Below, one piece after another: positions 50,552-60,788 of a stretch of DNA of 64,000 bases. Made by a program: the position numbers and the translations under genes. The DNA is from JALOLV01 sp046295175 (GTDB lineage: Bacteria > Bacteroidota > Bacteroidia > Cytophagales > Spirosomataceae), in NCBI GenBank assembly GCA_046295175.1, contig JBKBNY010000001.1, positions 434,001 to 498,000 on the forward strand, in the 5' to 3' direction. The notes under the pieces were generated by a model. It searched no databases and had not been told where the DNA came from. It worked only from the letters and a program-made list of their open reading frames with translations. Numbering within the stretch: the first letter of the stretch is position 1; every line of letters starts with the position of its first letter.

Positions 50552-51481
50552 CTATTTCTTATCTTTCTTCCCGAAAAGCGAGAAATGTACGTAGCGTTTA
50601 GGATGACTTTTCAAATCTTCTAAGAGTTTAGCGGCATTGGCGGCCGTGCGGTCGAGATTCGTATATAGAGAATCGTCTTTGGCCAATTTACCCATTGTTC
50701 CTTTTCCAGAATTAATTTCTTTCAAGATTCCCTGCAAACTTGCTACCGAAGCATTCAATTGTGCAACCGTTTGCCCGAGCTGCATTGCGTTAAGCGAATC
50801 GGCAAAAGTATTGGTTTTTTGCAAAATCGGCTTTATCTGAGCATCCATGCTCGTAGTAAGGTCGTTGAGTTTTAAAGTCAATGCACTGGCATTTGCCGTA
50901 ATTGCCGAAATATTCTTAGAATTTGAAGCTAATAGTCCATTTACGCCATTGGTTGTCTGATTGGCACTTGCCAAGACAGCTTTCAGTGCCTGTCCGGTTT
51001 GGTCGAATTGCTTAACGATTTTGGTTAGATTCACCATCAAACTATCAGCGTTTCGGAGCGTTGGGTCGAGTTTACTCGTTACCGATGCCATAATCCCTTG
51101 TGCTACATCGCCTTGAAGAGTAGCTTCGTCATTGAGGGCTTGGCCTTTATTGACCAATAATTTTATCATTTTTCCACCAAGCAGACCATTATCAGCCATC
51201 AAAGCGATTGTTTTATCGGTAAGACTTATTTTACGATTGATTGCCAAAGTAACTTTTACTTGTGCTTTGTCTTGCTCTACATCAATTGCCATGACACGCC
51301 CCACTGTTACACCATTGAAAACGACTGGATTTGAAGTTTGGAGGCCTTCGACATCGGTGTAATATACATAGTATTCGTTTTCGGTACGGAAAATATCAAG
51401 ACCTTTCAGAAAATTGAATCCGAGGTAAAGAATTGCTAAAGAAATAATACCTAATAAACCTACTTTTGCTTCTTTCGACAT
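50552..51481 (-). CDS. MlaD/MCE family lipid-transport protein
   Basis: The 309-residue protein has an N-terminal membrane anchor (about 5-27) followed by one MCE domain (EYYVYYTDVEGLQTSNPVVF with NGVTVGRVMAIDVEQDKAQV, about 37-115) and a long helical C-terminal part. MCE proteins of this type are the periplasmic, substrate-binding piece of an ABC-type lipid transporter that moves phospholipids between membranes. The permease and ATPase are not in this window. It follows the amidase gene by 40 nt on the same strand. Confidence 0.9.
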   Translation of the reverse strand: MSKEAKVGLLGIISLAILYLGFNFLKGLDIFRTENEYYVYYTDVEGLQTSNPVVFNGVTVGRVMAIDVEQDKAQVKVTLAINRKISLTDKTIALMADNGLLGGKMIKLLVNKGQALNDEATLQGDVAQGIMASVTSKLDPTLRNADSLMVNLTKIVKQFDQTGQALKAVLASANQTTNGVNGLLASNSKNISAITANASALTLKLNDLTTSMDAQIKPILQKTNTFADSLNAMQLGQTVAQLNASVASLQGILKEINSGKGTMGKLAKDDSLYTNLDRTAANAAKLLEDLKSHPKRYVHFSLFGKKDKK

Positions 51482-51521
51482 AAGTCTGATTCCGAATCTT
51501 GCGGATGTTTAATTTATAAAT

Positions 51522-52292
51522 CTACTTTTTTTCTACTTCTTCTTTATACGCTTTGAGTGCCTGAAATATTGCCTCTGCCATTTTTTCTCTACCCGATTCG
51601 CTATCTAAGAATTTCTTATCAGTCGGATTCGTAATATAGCCCGTCTCTACATAAATGGCTGGCATTGAGGTTTGCCAAAGCACGATAAAACCTGCTTGTT
51701 TGACACCACGATTCTTCAGACCCGTTACCGAAGCGATTTTTTTACTCGTTTTCGATGCCAACGCTACGCTCTGCTTCATAAAAGCATTCTGAAAATTCGC
51801 CATCATGATATGAGCCAATGGCGAGTTCGGGTCATAGCCCTTATAGGTTTTTTTGTAATTTTCCTCCATCAAGATTACCTCATTCTCTCGCTTGGCAAGT
51901 TCGAGGTTATCTTCGGTACGATGCAAGCCCAGTGTGTAAATTTCGGTACCGCTCAACTTACTCGAATGCGGATTGGCATTGACATGGATACAAATAAACA
52001 AATCGGCTTTGTTTCGATTGGCAATTGCGGCACGCTCGCTCAAGTCAATAAACACATCCTTTTTTCGGGTCTGAATCACTTTGATGTCGGGCAATCCTTC
52101 TTCAATCTTTTTACCCAATTTCAAAGCAATAGAGAGAGCTATGTTTTTTTCTTTTGAGCTTCCGCGATGCGTTCCGGGGTCTTTGCCACCATGCCCTGCA
52201 TCAATAACGATTGTTTTGAGTTTACCGTTCTGTGCCAGCCCAATTTGAGCCGTCAGAATTACCAAAAAAATTACTTTAAGAACTTTTAACAT
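51522..52292 (-). CDS. N-acetylmuramoyl-L-alanine amidase, AmiC type
   Basis: The enzyme cleaves the bond between muramic acid and the stem peptide. The 256-residue protein has a signal peptide (1-20) and an Amidase_3 domain with the zinc ligands and catalytic residues in IVIDAGHGGKDPGTHRGSSK, EKNIALSIALKLGKKI, LFICIHVNANPHSSKLSGTE and AIYVETGYITNPTDKKFLDS. Length is normal for a single-domain amidase with no LysM or SPOR domain. It is divergent from lptD and followed by the MCE gene, a gene order common in Bacteroidota. Confidence 0.94.
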   Translation of the reverse strand: MLKVLKVIFLVILTAQIGLAQNGKLKTIVIDAGHGGKDPGTHRGSSKEKNIALSIALKLGKKIEEGLPDIKVIQTRKKDVFIDLSERAAIANRNKADLFICIHVNANPHSSKLSGTEIYTLGLHRTEDNLELAKRENEVILMEENYKKTYKGYDPNSPLAHIMMANFQNAFMKQSVALASKTSKKIASVTGLKNRGVKQAGFIVLWQTSMPAIYVETGYITNPTDKKFLDSESGREKMAEAIFQALKAYKEEVEKK

Positions 52293-52451
52293 GATTTATT
52301 TTCCCTTTCGTTCTGTCTCTAAGGGTAATTCAGCTAATTTTGTGCCGAAAATGAATTGATTGTATCCTGATTATACGTTAATATCAATATTTTACGAATT
52401 AACTAAACCAAGATTCAATCAAAAACATACAAAGGTATAGCTTTTAGAATA

Positions 52452-55358
52452 ATGAATGAAATAAAAGTATTGTGTTTAAAGAATTGTGATTGTATAAAAA
52501 TTACCACGAATAAACGTTCTGGGGTAGTATTTTTATTGTTATTCTTCATTCTAATCTCAAATATCACATTTGCACAAAGACCAAATTTTGGGAATCTCGG
52601 CAATACTTTCGGGAATCCGACAACCCAGCCCAATAATTCGAGACCTACTCAGCGAGCTGTACCGAAGAATCCGAAATTCAAAGAAACCAAAGACACCGTA
52701 AAAGTAAGTATTCCTGATTCGCTCCGTAGTAAAGAAAATAGCCTCGAAACAACCGCCACGTATTATGCCGAAGACTCAACGATTTATGATGTGGATGGCA
52801 AAGCTGTTAACCTCTACGGAAAAGGCAAAGTAACTTACGGTCAAATCGAACTCGAAGCCGATTTTATCAGATTGGATTGGGGTAAAAGTGAGGTTTTTGC
52901 GTATGGACGTGCCGATACCACAAAAAATTCTACCAAAGTACTCGGTAAACCTATCTTTACCGAAGGCGGTGAAAAATACAACGCCGATACGATTCGGTAT
53001 AATTTCAAATCGAAAAAGGCGATTATCAAGGGGATTCAAACCCAACAAGGCGAAGGTTTTTTGCAGGGTGTAAAAGTCAAAAAAGACCCCGAAGATAACC
53101 TCTACGTAATGAATGCCAAATACACAACTTGTAATTTAAAAGAGCCTCATTTTCATATTTCGGCGACCAAAATCAAGCTCGTCAATCGGAAATCTATCAT
53201 TTCAGGACCATTCAATTTTGTTTTGAGCAATATCCCATTACCAATCGGATTACCGTTTGGATTCTTCCCCGTACCCAAGAAAAAAGAATTGGGTACATCG
53301 GGTTTTATCATGGGAACCTACGGCGAAGAGCCTAACAACCGAGGTTTCTATTTCAGAGATTTTGGGTGGTATTTTCCGGTAAACGAATACATTGGAGTAA
53401 AAGTGATGGGTCAGGTTTATTCGAGAGGAAGTTGGGGTATCGCGACACAATCGCAATACACCAAAAAGTATAAATATTCGGGTTCTTTAAATCTACAATT
53501 CAACTATAACGTACAGGCCAACGAAGCCGTCGATAAAAAAGACTGGGCAAAATCAAGAGATTTCAACCTGAGTTGGTCGCATTCGCCACAAAACAAACGC
53601 CCCGACCGTAGTTTTTCGGCCTCGGTCAACTTGGTAAGTAACGGGTTCAACCGCAACAACCGCCGATTGGACGAAGTGAACCTTTATACAAACAACACTT
53701 TTGGTTCTTCGATTCAAGGCACTCGTAACTTCGGAAAGAATATCCGTACGAGCCTTGGTTTTAGGGTTGACCAGAACGTTTCGACAAAAGTAATGAACTC
53801 ATCGCTCGATTATAGTTTGGGATTCAATCAGTTTAACCCATTTGTACCCGAGAAAAAACAATTGGGTAAGTGGTATGAGTCTTTTCGGGTTGGTCTTGAT
53901 GTAAGTGGTGGTTTTCAGGCAACAAACGATATTAGTTATTCGCAACGTGTAACGACCTATACCGATTATAGAATTTATGGTGTAGCCGAACAGAGACCCT
54001 TGAGTCAAGAAGAACTCCGCCAACAATCTTTGGGGTTATCGAATACAACAAAGGTTATTTCAATCAATAGCCTCGAAAGCCTGAATCAGGTCATAAAGAA
54101 TGGTCAGTTCCGAACGACTTTTTCGGTTCCGATTGCACTCCCAAACTTCAAATTAGCCAAATACATCAACTTTACACCGAGTGTTTCGTACCGTGGCGAA
54201 ATATTTACCAAGCAACTTAATTACCGCTTCATTGCCGACAGTAACGCCGTGAAGATTGACACACTAAACGGCTTTTTTAATGCTTATCAGTGGTCGGCGG
54301 GTGTGAGTATGAATACCCGTATCTACGGAACATTCCAGTTTGGTACAAAGGGGCGTTTGCAGGCAATTCGTCACACAATGGCTCCGTCGTTTAGTTTGTC
54401 GTATTCACCTGATTTGAAAGATAAATTTTTCGATTATATCCAAGTCCGTCAAGATGACCCCAACAAGCGTTATTTGGCGAAATATCCTGCACTTGGTGCA
54501 ACAGCAGGGGCATCGGGAATGGCTTCGTTTAGCATCACCAATCAGCTTGAAGCAAAAATTCGTTCTAAATCAGATACGGCTGCGAAATCATTCGAGAAAA
54601 TATCTCTTTTAGATAACCTTAGTATTGGTTCGAGTTACAATCTCTTAGCCGATTCGATGAATCTGGCCAATGTCAATCTTTCTGCCAATACTTCGTTGTT
54701 CAAAAACCTCATCAATCTCAACTTCAACGCCAGCCTCGACCCGTACTATTATGCTCCTGATGGACTTCTGGCTTCGGATGGCATCACACCTCTTAACCCT
54801 GCAGGACGAATAACAAGACATTACTTAATCAATAAAGGTGGCGGATTGGCAACACTACGCAACGCTAATATTTCGGTAGGTACGAGGATTAGCCCCGAGA
54901 TTTTCAATAAAAACAAAAAATCTACCCAAAATACCAACAACAGCGACCCTGCCAAAGAAGCAGTAAAGAAATTTGTAAAGGCGAACCCCGACCTCTATGT
55001 AGATTTTAGTATTCCGTGGACACTCAATATTAGCTACAACTGGGGATACAATAAACAAGGAAATGCCGAGCCACAAAGAGTACAGGCATTGACACTGCAA
55101 GGCGATTTCAGTTTGACTCCGAAATGGAAGTTTGGATACAGCACGGGCTGGGATTTTGAATTTAAAGGAGCAACCCTCACAACCTTATCTGTTATGCGTG
55201 AACTACACTGCTGGGATATGTCTTTTAACTGGACTCCGATTGCGGGTAATCAGCTTAGAGCCAGCAACTTCTCGTTCGATTTGAGAGCCAGAAGTAGTAT
55301 CCTCCAAGAATTAAAAATCAGTAGAAGACGTACTTATTTTGATAGAGGTGGATTTTGA
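52452..55358 (+). CDS. lptD: Putative LPS-assembly outer-membrane protein LptD
   Basis: LptD is the outer-membrane translocon that inserts lipopolysaccharide. The 968-residue protein has a signal-like stretch (about residues 23-42), an OstA-like N-terminal domain (DSTIYDVDGKAVNLYGKGKV through GEKYNADTIRYNFKSKKAII), the conserved PIGLPFGFFPVPKKKELGTS and GFYFRDFGWYFPVNEYIGVK entrance to the barrel, and a long beta-barrel region. It is in the usual Bacteroidota setting beside the MCE and amidase genes. The start is ATG 52452, with a somewhat long basic leader before the signal; ATG alternatives further in do not exist before the signal region. Confidence 0.88.
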   Translation: MNEIKVLCLKNCDCIKITTNKRSGVVFLLLFFILISNITFAQRPNFGNLGNTFGNPTTQPNNSRPTQRAVPKNPKFKETKDTVKVSIPDSLRSKENSLETTATYYAEDSTIYDVDGKAVNLYGKGKVTYGQIELEADFIRLDWGKSEVFAYGRADTTKNSTKVLGKPIFTEGGEKYNADTIRYNFKSKKAIIKGIQTQQGEGFLQGVKVKKDPEDNLYVMNAKYTTCNLKEPHFHISATKIKLVNRKSIISGPFNFVLSNIPLPIGLPFGFFPVPKKKELGTSGFIMGTYGEEPNNRGFYFRDFGWYFPVNEYIGVKVMGQVYSRGSWGIATQSQYTKKYKYSGSLNLQFNYNVQANEAVDKKDWAKSRDFNLSWSHSPQNKRPDRSFSASVNLVSNGFNRNNRRLDEVNLYTNNTFGSSIQGTRNFGKNIRTSLGFRVDQNVSTKVMNSSLDYSLGFNQFNPFVPEKKQLGKWYESFRVGLDVSGGFQATNDISYSQRVTTYTDYRIYGVAEQRPLSQEELRQQSLGLSNTTKVISINSLESLNQVIKNGQFRTTFSVPIALPNFKLAKYINFTPSVSYRGEIFTKQLNYRFIADSNAVKIDTLNGFFNAYQWSAGVSMNTRIYGTFQFGTKGRLQAIRHTMAPSFSLSYSPDLKDKFFDYIQVRQDDPNKRYLAKYPALGATAGASGMASFSITNQLEAKIRSKSDTAAKSFEKISLLDNLSIGSSYNLLADSMNLANVNLSANTSLFKNLINLNFNASLDPYYYAPDGLLASDGITPLNPAGRITRHYLINKGGGLATLRNANISVGTRISPEIFNKNKKSTQNTNNSDPAKEAVKKFVKANPDLYVDFSIPWTLNISYNWGYNKQGNAEPQRVQALTLQGDFSLTPKWKFGYSTGWDFEFKGATLTTLSVMRELHCWDMSFNWTPIAGNQLRASNFSFDLRARSSILQELKISRRRTYFDRGGF

Positions 55359-55363
55359 TTTTA

Positions 55364-57244
55364 CTACTGAGATAATTCAACAACCGAATCTTTAATTTTA
55401 CTATTAGTGGTAATTTCTACAAAATTTTGAGACTTGAGAACAAGTTTTGCTCGTTCTATTACTCCCTGAAATTTAATACTGTTGCCTCTAATCTCCATAA
55501 TATCATCTTTAAAATCAAATGACAAATCCAAATTTTGTAAAGTAGTATTGGCCATTAGATTCGATGGTGTAGAATAGGCTGTGGAGTTGGCAAAGTATAT
55601 TTTATAAAAATATTTCTTTTCAGCAGTAACTATAGAATCTGTTAATCTGCAATTATTAATAGGTATTTCTGCCAATTTAATAAAATCTTTATTAATGAAT
55701 TCAGAACGTTCAACAACAATTCTGTTTGTTCTTAAATGATTATTGCGAACAATTAATTCAACTTTATCAGGTTGCGGAATAATTATTATATCTGGCTTAC
55801 CAACGATTTCGTTTCCAATATCTAAATTAACAAACGAAAAAGCACTCACTCCCGAGCTATTTTTCAAGAATGGTCCATCATAATATTGTGAATATGTATC
55901 TGCGAAAAAAGGGGGTAAATAGTTGATTTTGGATGCCCCAAAGTATCCATTAATTTTAAGAATTATCCGATTCCCAACAGCTACTCCTGACTCTACTTTT
56001 TGGTTCGGATTATCAAAATAAAAGAAATCTTTCAAGCTACGAGTATAACCTCCCAAGGTTGAGTCTGACGGATAAATCATTTCAGATGCTTCATTAAAAA
56101 TGATAGTTAATGAATCTTTTGAAGAGTTGTAATAAGCTATTTTAGCATTAGGTGATTCCAGTTGGCGTGTTTGAGGGTTTGCATTATAAATATCACGACC
56201 GATGAGTTTTGATAAATAATCTGCTACCTGCTTGTGTCCAAAATAATTATAGTGTAAACCGTCATATCCGCGAACACCAATCGTAGAAAATGGAACGATT
56301 TTCGGGTTTAGCTCCCCTATTTTTCTCTGAGAATTCCGTAATAAACCAGCTTCGGTAGCCTCACAAAAAGCGGTTGAAATAATATTATTTTGTGCTACAT
56401 ATATTTTCTCCAAACCAATAAAGTCATCAAAAAAATTATTCATTAGGTTTCTCAATCGAAGATTATACTCAAAGCACGCATCATTTGAGGAGGCGTCACT
56501 TTCTCCCTGCCTCCAGATAATGCTTTTTATATGATTTTTAAGCCCAGACCGTTCGGTTATATTCAGTAACTGTCCGTAATATGTATTTTCGTCATTAGGA
56601 TTTGACTGGTTACGACTCAAAGACAAGATGTTGGCCCCACCAACTCCTCTATTTATTATACAAATTGGCACATTTGCTTCCTTCTGAATTCTCGCCCCTA
56701 ATAACATTCCAAAAATACCAATTGAAGCATAGGGTTCTGCTCCTTCATGCCAGTTAATATATAAAGAATTTTCACCATCGAGTGTTATATTCCGAAGATA
56801 CTTTCTATACTTTTGTTTGAAATACATCGTATCAATTTGGTCGAAACCTATAGAGTTCGACTGTCCATAAATGATAAATGCATCACCACACAGAACTTTT
56901 TCGGCTTTCTTCTCTAAATAGTTGGAATTTTGTGCATCAACTGAGTAAATCTCAAAAGAATATTCATGCAGACCCGCATCAATTTCGACTGAAAAATTAA
57001 AATTTCGGTCTTGTTCAGTCAAATTAGCAAATCTTTGTATGAAAAAATTATTATCCTTTTTTATCTGCAAAATGATTTTTCTGTGATGTAAATTCTGTGA
57101 AACTCCACTAACGATAACAGCTGATTTATTCTGTAGGTTTCGCGGAAACAGCTGCAGACTTTTAGGGAACGAAGTAAATTGTATTTGTGCGTTTAATTGT
57201 TTAGACAACAACAACACTAGTAGCAAAAGAACCTTGAGATTCAT
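55364..57244 (-). CDS. Secreted SGNH-hydrolase/sialate O-acetylesterase-like protein
   Basis: The 626-residue protein has a signal peptide (1-19), a beta-sandwich-like N-terminal part, and an SGNH hydrolase domain with Ser129 in IIYGQSN, the Gly/Asn block INRGVGGANI, SIIWRQGESDASS, and the Asp-His pair in GYDGLHYNYFGHKQVADYL. These are features of the sialate O-acetylesterase/carbohydrate esterase superfamily. The C-terminal half (about 390-626) is beta-rich and unassigned, without a clear T9SS tail. It removes acetyl or acyl groups from sugars, substrate unknown. It is convergent with lptD, leaving only 5 nt between them. Confidence 0.82.
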   Translation of the reverse strand: MNLKVLLLLVLLLSKQLNAQIQFTSFPKSLQLFPRNLQNKSAVIVSGVSQNLHHRKIILQIKKDNNFFIQRFANLTEQDRNFNFSVEIDAGLHEYSFEIYSVDAQNSNYLEKKAEKVLCGDAFIIYGQSNSIGFDQIDTMYFKQKYRKYLRNITLDGENSLYINWHEGAEPYASIGIFGMLLGARIQKEANVPICIINRGVGGANILSLSRNQSNPNDENTYYGQLLNITERSGLKNHIKSIIWRQGESDASSNDACFEYNLRLRNLMNNFFDDFIGLEKIYVAQNNIISTAFCEATEAGLLRNSQRKIGELNPKIVPFSTIGVRGYDGLHYNYFGHKQVADYLSKLIGRDIYNANPQTRQLESPNAKIAYYNSSKDSLTIIFNEASEMIYPSDSTLGGYTRSLKDFFYFDNPNQKVESGVAVGNRIILKINGYFGASKINYLPPFFADTYSQYYDGPFLKNSSGVSAFSFVNLDIGNEIVGKPDIIIIPQPDKVELIVRNNHLRTNRIVVERSEFINKDFIKLAEIPINNCRLTDSIVTAEKKYFYKIYFANSTAYSTPSNLMANTTLQNLDLSFDFKDDIMEIRGNSIKFQGVIERAKLVLKSQNFVEITTNSKIKDSVVELSQ

Positions 57245-57294
57245 TAAATTATTGTGGATTATATTGGTAATGATTTGTATGAATTCAATGAAGC

Positions 57295-57335
57295 AACCCT
57301 AAAATTACAAAATAAACTCTTGTAATTTCAGGGTT
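57295..57335 (-). terminator. Hairpin after the protease gene
   Basis: AACCCTAAAATTACAA (57295-57310) pairs with TTGTAATTTCAGGGTT (57320-57335) with one mismatch. On the minus strand it begins 8 nt after the S41 protease stop codon. There is no T-tract, so it may protect the 3' end rather than terminate. Confidence 0.6.
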
Positions 57336-57343
57336 TAAAATAA

Positions 57344-59407
57344 CTACTTAATCACAATCAAATCACAAAGGATTCTCTTCGATTCGGTCATGATAATATC
57401 TTTATCTTTACCGTCTTTCTCGGTATTACTCAATTTATTGATTGACTTACGGCGTTTTTCGGCTTCGTCACGTTCTTTTTTGCGTTTTTCTTCGTTAAGA
57501 GATACCACCGTAATATCTTTAATTTTGCGATATTCGTCCAAATCAGCCGTTAGTTGACTCAATTCAGCGTCTGATTTCAAGCGACCTTGGTATTTTTCAC
57601 GAAGTTTACCTAAAACTTTATCGTTAATATCATTTACACGCTCAAAGCTTGAAGATTTCACTTGGTCGAATGGCAAAGCCGATGGCTGTGAGCTTTCGCC
57701 GAGTTCTTCTGGAGCAAATGGTGACGGTAAATCAATATCGGCAATTACACCACGTCTTTGAGTACTATTGCCCGTCACACGGTAGAACTTCTCGGTTGTA
57801 AGTTTCAGCTGCCCTTTTTTCTCATCCGAATCTGAGCCAACTTTTACGCCACCACGCCCGTTTGAGGCCGAACGACCCGACATGAAGAATTGGTCGAGGT
57901 CAAGCAATTGCTGTACAGTTCCTTTTCCGAACGACTGCTCTCCTACCACAACTCCGCGTTTATAATCTTGGATAGCCCCTGCAAAAATCTCAGAAGCCGA
58001 AGCACTAAAACGGTTTTGTAGAATTACCAATGGTCCGTTGTACGTAATGTCTGAATCGGTGTCTGATTCTACCTCAACAGCACCGGTATTATCACGACGC
58101 TGAACAACTGGCCCACGACTGATGAACAGTCCTGTCAATTGAATCGCCTCGGTCAATGAACCTCCGCCATTGTTGCGTAAATCAATCACTATTCCGTCAA
58201 TACCTTTCGATTTAAAATCTTCGATAAAACGTTTAGCATCGCGAGTTGTACTCTGAAAATCTCCGCCACGGCGAGCATCTTCAAAATCACGATAAAACAT
58301 CGGAATATCCAAAACGCCAATTTTGTAGTCTTTTCCGTTATGCTTAAATGGCACAACATCGCCTTTTACAACAGCTTCTTCGAGTTTGATTTTTTCACGA
58401 ACCAATCGAATCTCTTTTGGCTGAGAGCCAACTGGTGCATCACCTGGCAAAATACGGATACGAACAACTGTTTCTTTTTTGCCACGAATCAACTTGACGG
58501 CGTCGTCAGTCAGCCAGCCTACAATATCCTGCCATTTACCATCATCGCCTTGGGCTACGGCTATGATTTTATCCATCTTATTGGCCTGACCACTTCTAAA
58601 CAACGGCCCACCCGGAATCACCTCGGCAATCATCACATAATCGCCTTCGTTGCGGAGCGATGCCCCGATGCCTTCGAGCGACTGTGCCATTTCGATATTA
58701 AACTGTGCCGCAGTACTCGGAGCCATGTAATTGGTGTGTGGGTCAATCATCTCGGTAAACGAATTCATGAACGTCTGAAAAACATCTTGCGGACGCCATT
58801 TTGCCATTCGTTTCTCAAAATTCGTATAACGGTCTTTGAGCGTTGCCACAATCGCACTGTCTTTGCTACCACTCAATTTGAGGTCAAGGGCCTGACTTTT
58901 TACGATTTTACGCCAAACATCATCTAATTCTGCCGAATTCTTTGCCCACGGCAATTTCTCACGGTCGGTCTCGTAAGATTCATCCGTTTTGAAATCAAAG
59001 GGTTTGTTAAGAATCGACATGATGTAAGAATGACGCTCTTTGAAACGTTTTCTGTAGAGATTAAAAACCTCATAAGGGGCATCTAAATCGCCACTCAAAA
59101 GGGCTTCGTCAATCGTATAGCGATACTTCTCAAAAGATTTAATATCGGCTTCGGTAAAGTAGGCTTTTCCACCATCTACCTCACTGATGAAGTAATCCCA
59201 AACTTTAGACGAAAGCGAATCATCCATCTTAAATTTTTGGTAATGGTATGCCGCCAAAAACTGTGTAACAAATTTCTCTACATCTTTTTGCGTTTCGGTT
59301 GGCTTCAAATCTTCGTAGCCATAAGTTGGCGTAGCGGTGTCTTGAGCCTTGTTTTCGAAGCAACTAAACATCCCGCTTAGTGTCAGCAATACCAAGAGTT
59401 TTTTCAT
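57344..59407 (-). CDS. C-terminal processing peptidase, S41A (Prc/Tsp type)
   Basis: From the ATG at 59407 the protein has 687 residues with a lipoprotein signal (MKKLLVLLTLSGMFSC). A longer frame start 12 codons upstream would spoil the signal. Domains: an N-terminal helical region, a PDZ domain (GIGASLRNEGDYVMIAEVIP then GGPLFRSGQANKMDKIIAVA), and the S41 protease core with the catalytic Ser in NRFSASASEIFAGA and Lys in SFGKGTVQQ, then a DUF3340-like C-terminal tail. It cleaves proteins with non-polar C-termini in the periplasm. FKBP lies upstream on the same strand. Confidence 0.93.
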   Translation of the reverse strand: MKKLLVLLTLSGMFSCFENKAQDTATPTYGYEDLKPTETQKDVEKFVTQFLAAYHYQKFKMDDSLSSKVWDYFISEVDGGKAYFTEADIKSFEKYRYTIDEALLSGDLDAPYEVFNLYRKRFKERHSYIMSILNKPFDFKTDESYETDREKLPWAKNSAELDDVWRKIVKSQALDLKLSGSKDSAIVATLKDRYTNFEKRMAKWRPQDVFQTFMNSFTEMIDPHTNYMAPSTAAQFNIEMAQSLEGIGASLRNEGDYVMIAEVIPGGPLFRSGQANKMDKIIAVAQGDDGKWQDIVGWLTDDAVKLIRGKKETVVRIRILPGDAPVGSQPKEIRLVREKIKLEEAVVKGDVVPFKHNGKDYKIGVLDIPMFYRDFEDARRGGDFQSTTRDAKRFIEDFKSKGIDGIVIDLRNNGGGSLTEAIQLTGLFISRGPVVQRRDNTGAVEVESDTDSDITYNGPLVILQNRFSASASEIFAGAIQDYKRGVVVGEQSFGKGTVQQLLDLDQFFMSGRSASNGRGGVKVGSDSDEKKGQLKLTTEKFYRVTGNSTQRRGVIADIDLPSPFAPEELGESSQPSALPFDQVKSSSFERVNDINDKVLGKLREKYQGRLKSDAELSQLTADLDEYRKIKDITVVSLNEEKRKKERDEAEKRRKSINKLSNTEKDGKDKDIIMTESKRILCDLIVIK

Positions 59408-59536
59408 CAGGGCGAATATGTCTTTTGATTTAATTTGTCTCATGTTTGAATGTTTGGATGTTTGAAATATTTAGATGCTTAACTGCTTTTATCCAACAAT
59501 CAAACACTTAAACTAAAACAACAATCAAACAATTTA

Positions 59537-60271
59537 TTACTTAACAATTTCTAATAATTCTACCTCAAAAATCAATACTGAGTTGGGTGGGATTCCACCC
59601 GTACCTTGTGGGCCGTACGCTAAGTTTGACGGAATAAACAATTTCCATTTTGAGCCAGCAGGCATCAATTGCAATGCTTCAACCCAACCCTGAATCACAC
59701 CATTTACCGGGAATGTCGCAGGCTCGCCACGTTGTACCGAGCTATCAAATACTTTACCATCAATTAATGTACCGTGGTAGTGTACTTTTACTTGGTCGGT
59801 AGCCGAAGGTTTTGCACCAGTACCTTCTTTGATGATTTGATACTGCAAACCACTTGGTGTACTCTGGATACCCGGTTTTGTTTTATTTTCGGCCAAAAAT
59901 TTATCTCCTACTTCTAATTGAACTTTGGCTACTTTCATACGCTCGTTTTGTAAATACGATTGGATATATCCGTTTGCAGCCTGAGCATCCATCAAGGTTT
60001 TTTGTTCTTTTAGACTCTCTCCTAATGCCTTAACAACCAAATCCATATTAGGGTTATTGACATTTTGTTGTTTGAAGACACTTTTAAGGTAATCTCCAAA
60101 ACCAACACCAAAGGCATAACTCAACGAATCGAGACTATTTTTCAAAGCTGTCGAAGTGGCAGTTTTGGGCGGCGGTGGTGGTGGCGTTGTAGTTTTTTTA
60201 GTTGTGTTTTGTGCTGTTGCTACTTGTCCTACGAGTACAATCGTGATGATTGTCACAAATAATTTTCTCAT
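59537..60271 (-). CDS. FKBP-type peptidyl-prolyl cis-trans isomerase
   Basis: The 244-residue protein has a signal peptide (1-20), a proline-rich linker (TPPPPPPKTA, about 29-38), an FKBP N-terminal dimerisation domain (about 45-130, DSLSYAFGVGFGDYLKSVFK) and a C-terminal FKBP domain (VKVHYHGTLIDGKVFDSSVQ, then FPVNGVIQGWVEALQLMPAG and NLAYGPQGTGGIPPNSVLIF). This is a Mip/FklB-like periplasmic folding catalyst. The proline run is unusually long. It lies upstream of the S41 protease gene, with a 129-nt gap. Confidence 0.94.
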   Translation of the reverse strand: MRKLFVTIITIVLVGQVATAQNTTKKTTTPPPPPPKTATSTALKNSLDSLSYAFGVGFGDYLKSVFKQQNVNNPNMDLVVKALGESLKEQKTLMDAQAANGYIQSYLQNERMKVAKVQLEVGDKFLAENKTKPGIQSTPSGLQYQIIKEGTGAKPSATDQVKVHYHGTLIDGKVFDSSVQRGEPATFPVNGVIQGWVEALQLMPAGSKWKLFIPSNLAYGPQGTGGIPPNSVLIFEVELLEIVK

Positions 60272-60530
60272 TTTATTTAAAATTTGCTTTAAGAATTACA
60301 ATTTTATGTTTTTGATAAACTGCAATAATACGAAATAAGGGATAAACGACAAATTAACGGATTTTTTTAAGAAAAATTATTAGTTTATTCAAAGAAATAA
60401 CGCCAATCGGGGGATTTAGGTTTTTGACTTTACAGGTTTAACGGTTTTGAGTTTCAAGCTCAAGAATATGCCCTACGCTATATTTGAAAAGTATCTTTTT
60501 AAAAAAATGGCATAATTTTCGTTTTAATGA

Positions 60531-60561
60531 TTTGCGGTAAAAGAAATAATTTATAACTTTG
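60531..60561 (+). promoter_or_regulatory. Promoter of tRNA-Trp-secE-nusG
   Basis: TTTG (60531-60534), N19, TAACTTTG (60554-60561) is an exact match to the Bacteroidota vegetative promoter (TTTG-N19-TAnnTTTG). The tRNA begins 18 nt after the -7 element. The remaining 260 nt of the gap upstream hold no recognised gene. Confidence 0.8.
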
Positions 60562-60578
60562 CATCCCGATTGTAACAG

Positions 60579-60649
60579 ACGGGCATAGTTTAAGGGTAGA
60601 ACTACGGTCTCCAAAACCGTCGGTCTGGGTTCGAATCCTGGTGCCCGTG
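60579..60649 (+). tRNA. tRNA-Trp (anticodon CCA)
   Basis: The 71-nt gene folds into a cloverleaf: acceptor stem ACGGGCA / TGCCCGT, D-stem GTTT / GAAC, anticodon stem ACGGT / ACCGT with loop CTCCAAA (anticodon CCA), and a T-loop TTCGAAT closed by a stem with two G-T pairs. The discriminator is G and the CCA end is not encoded. Its position just before secE and nusG is common in Bacteroidota, usually with tuf upstream, but tuf is absent here. Confidence 0.96.
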
Positions 60650-60788
60650 CAAAGTTCCGAGTGAGGTGTGTGGATATACCCTCAAAACTCGGAACTTTTG
60701 AGTTTCTAAAAAGAAAGTTAAAAGAATTTAAACCATAAGTTATTCATTATCAATAGATTAACGAATAACTACCGAATGACTAAATTTC

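Noticed and set aside
60579..60649. tRNA-Trp as an integration site for a mobile element
   Set aside because: No integrase gene and no duplicated 3' tRNA end were found downstream; housekeeping genes follow directly.
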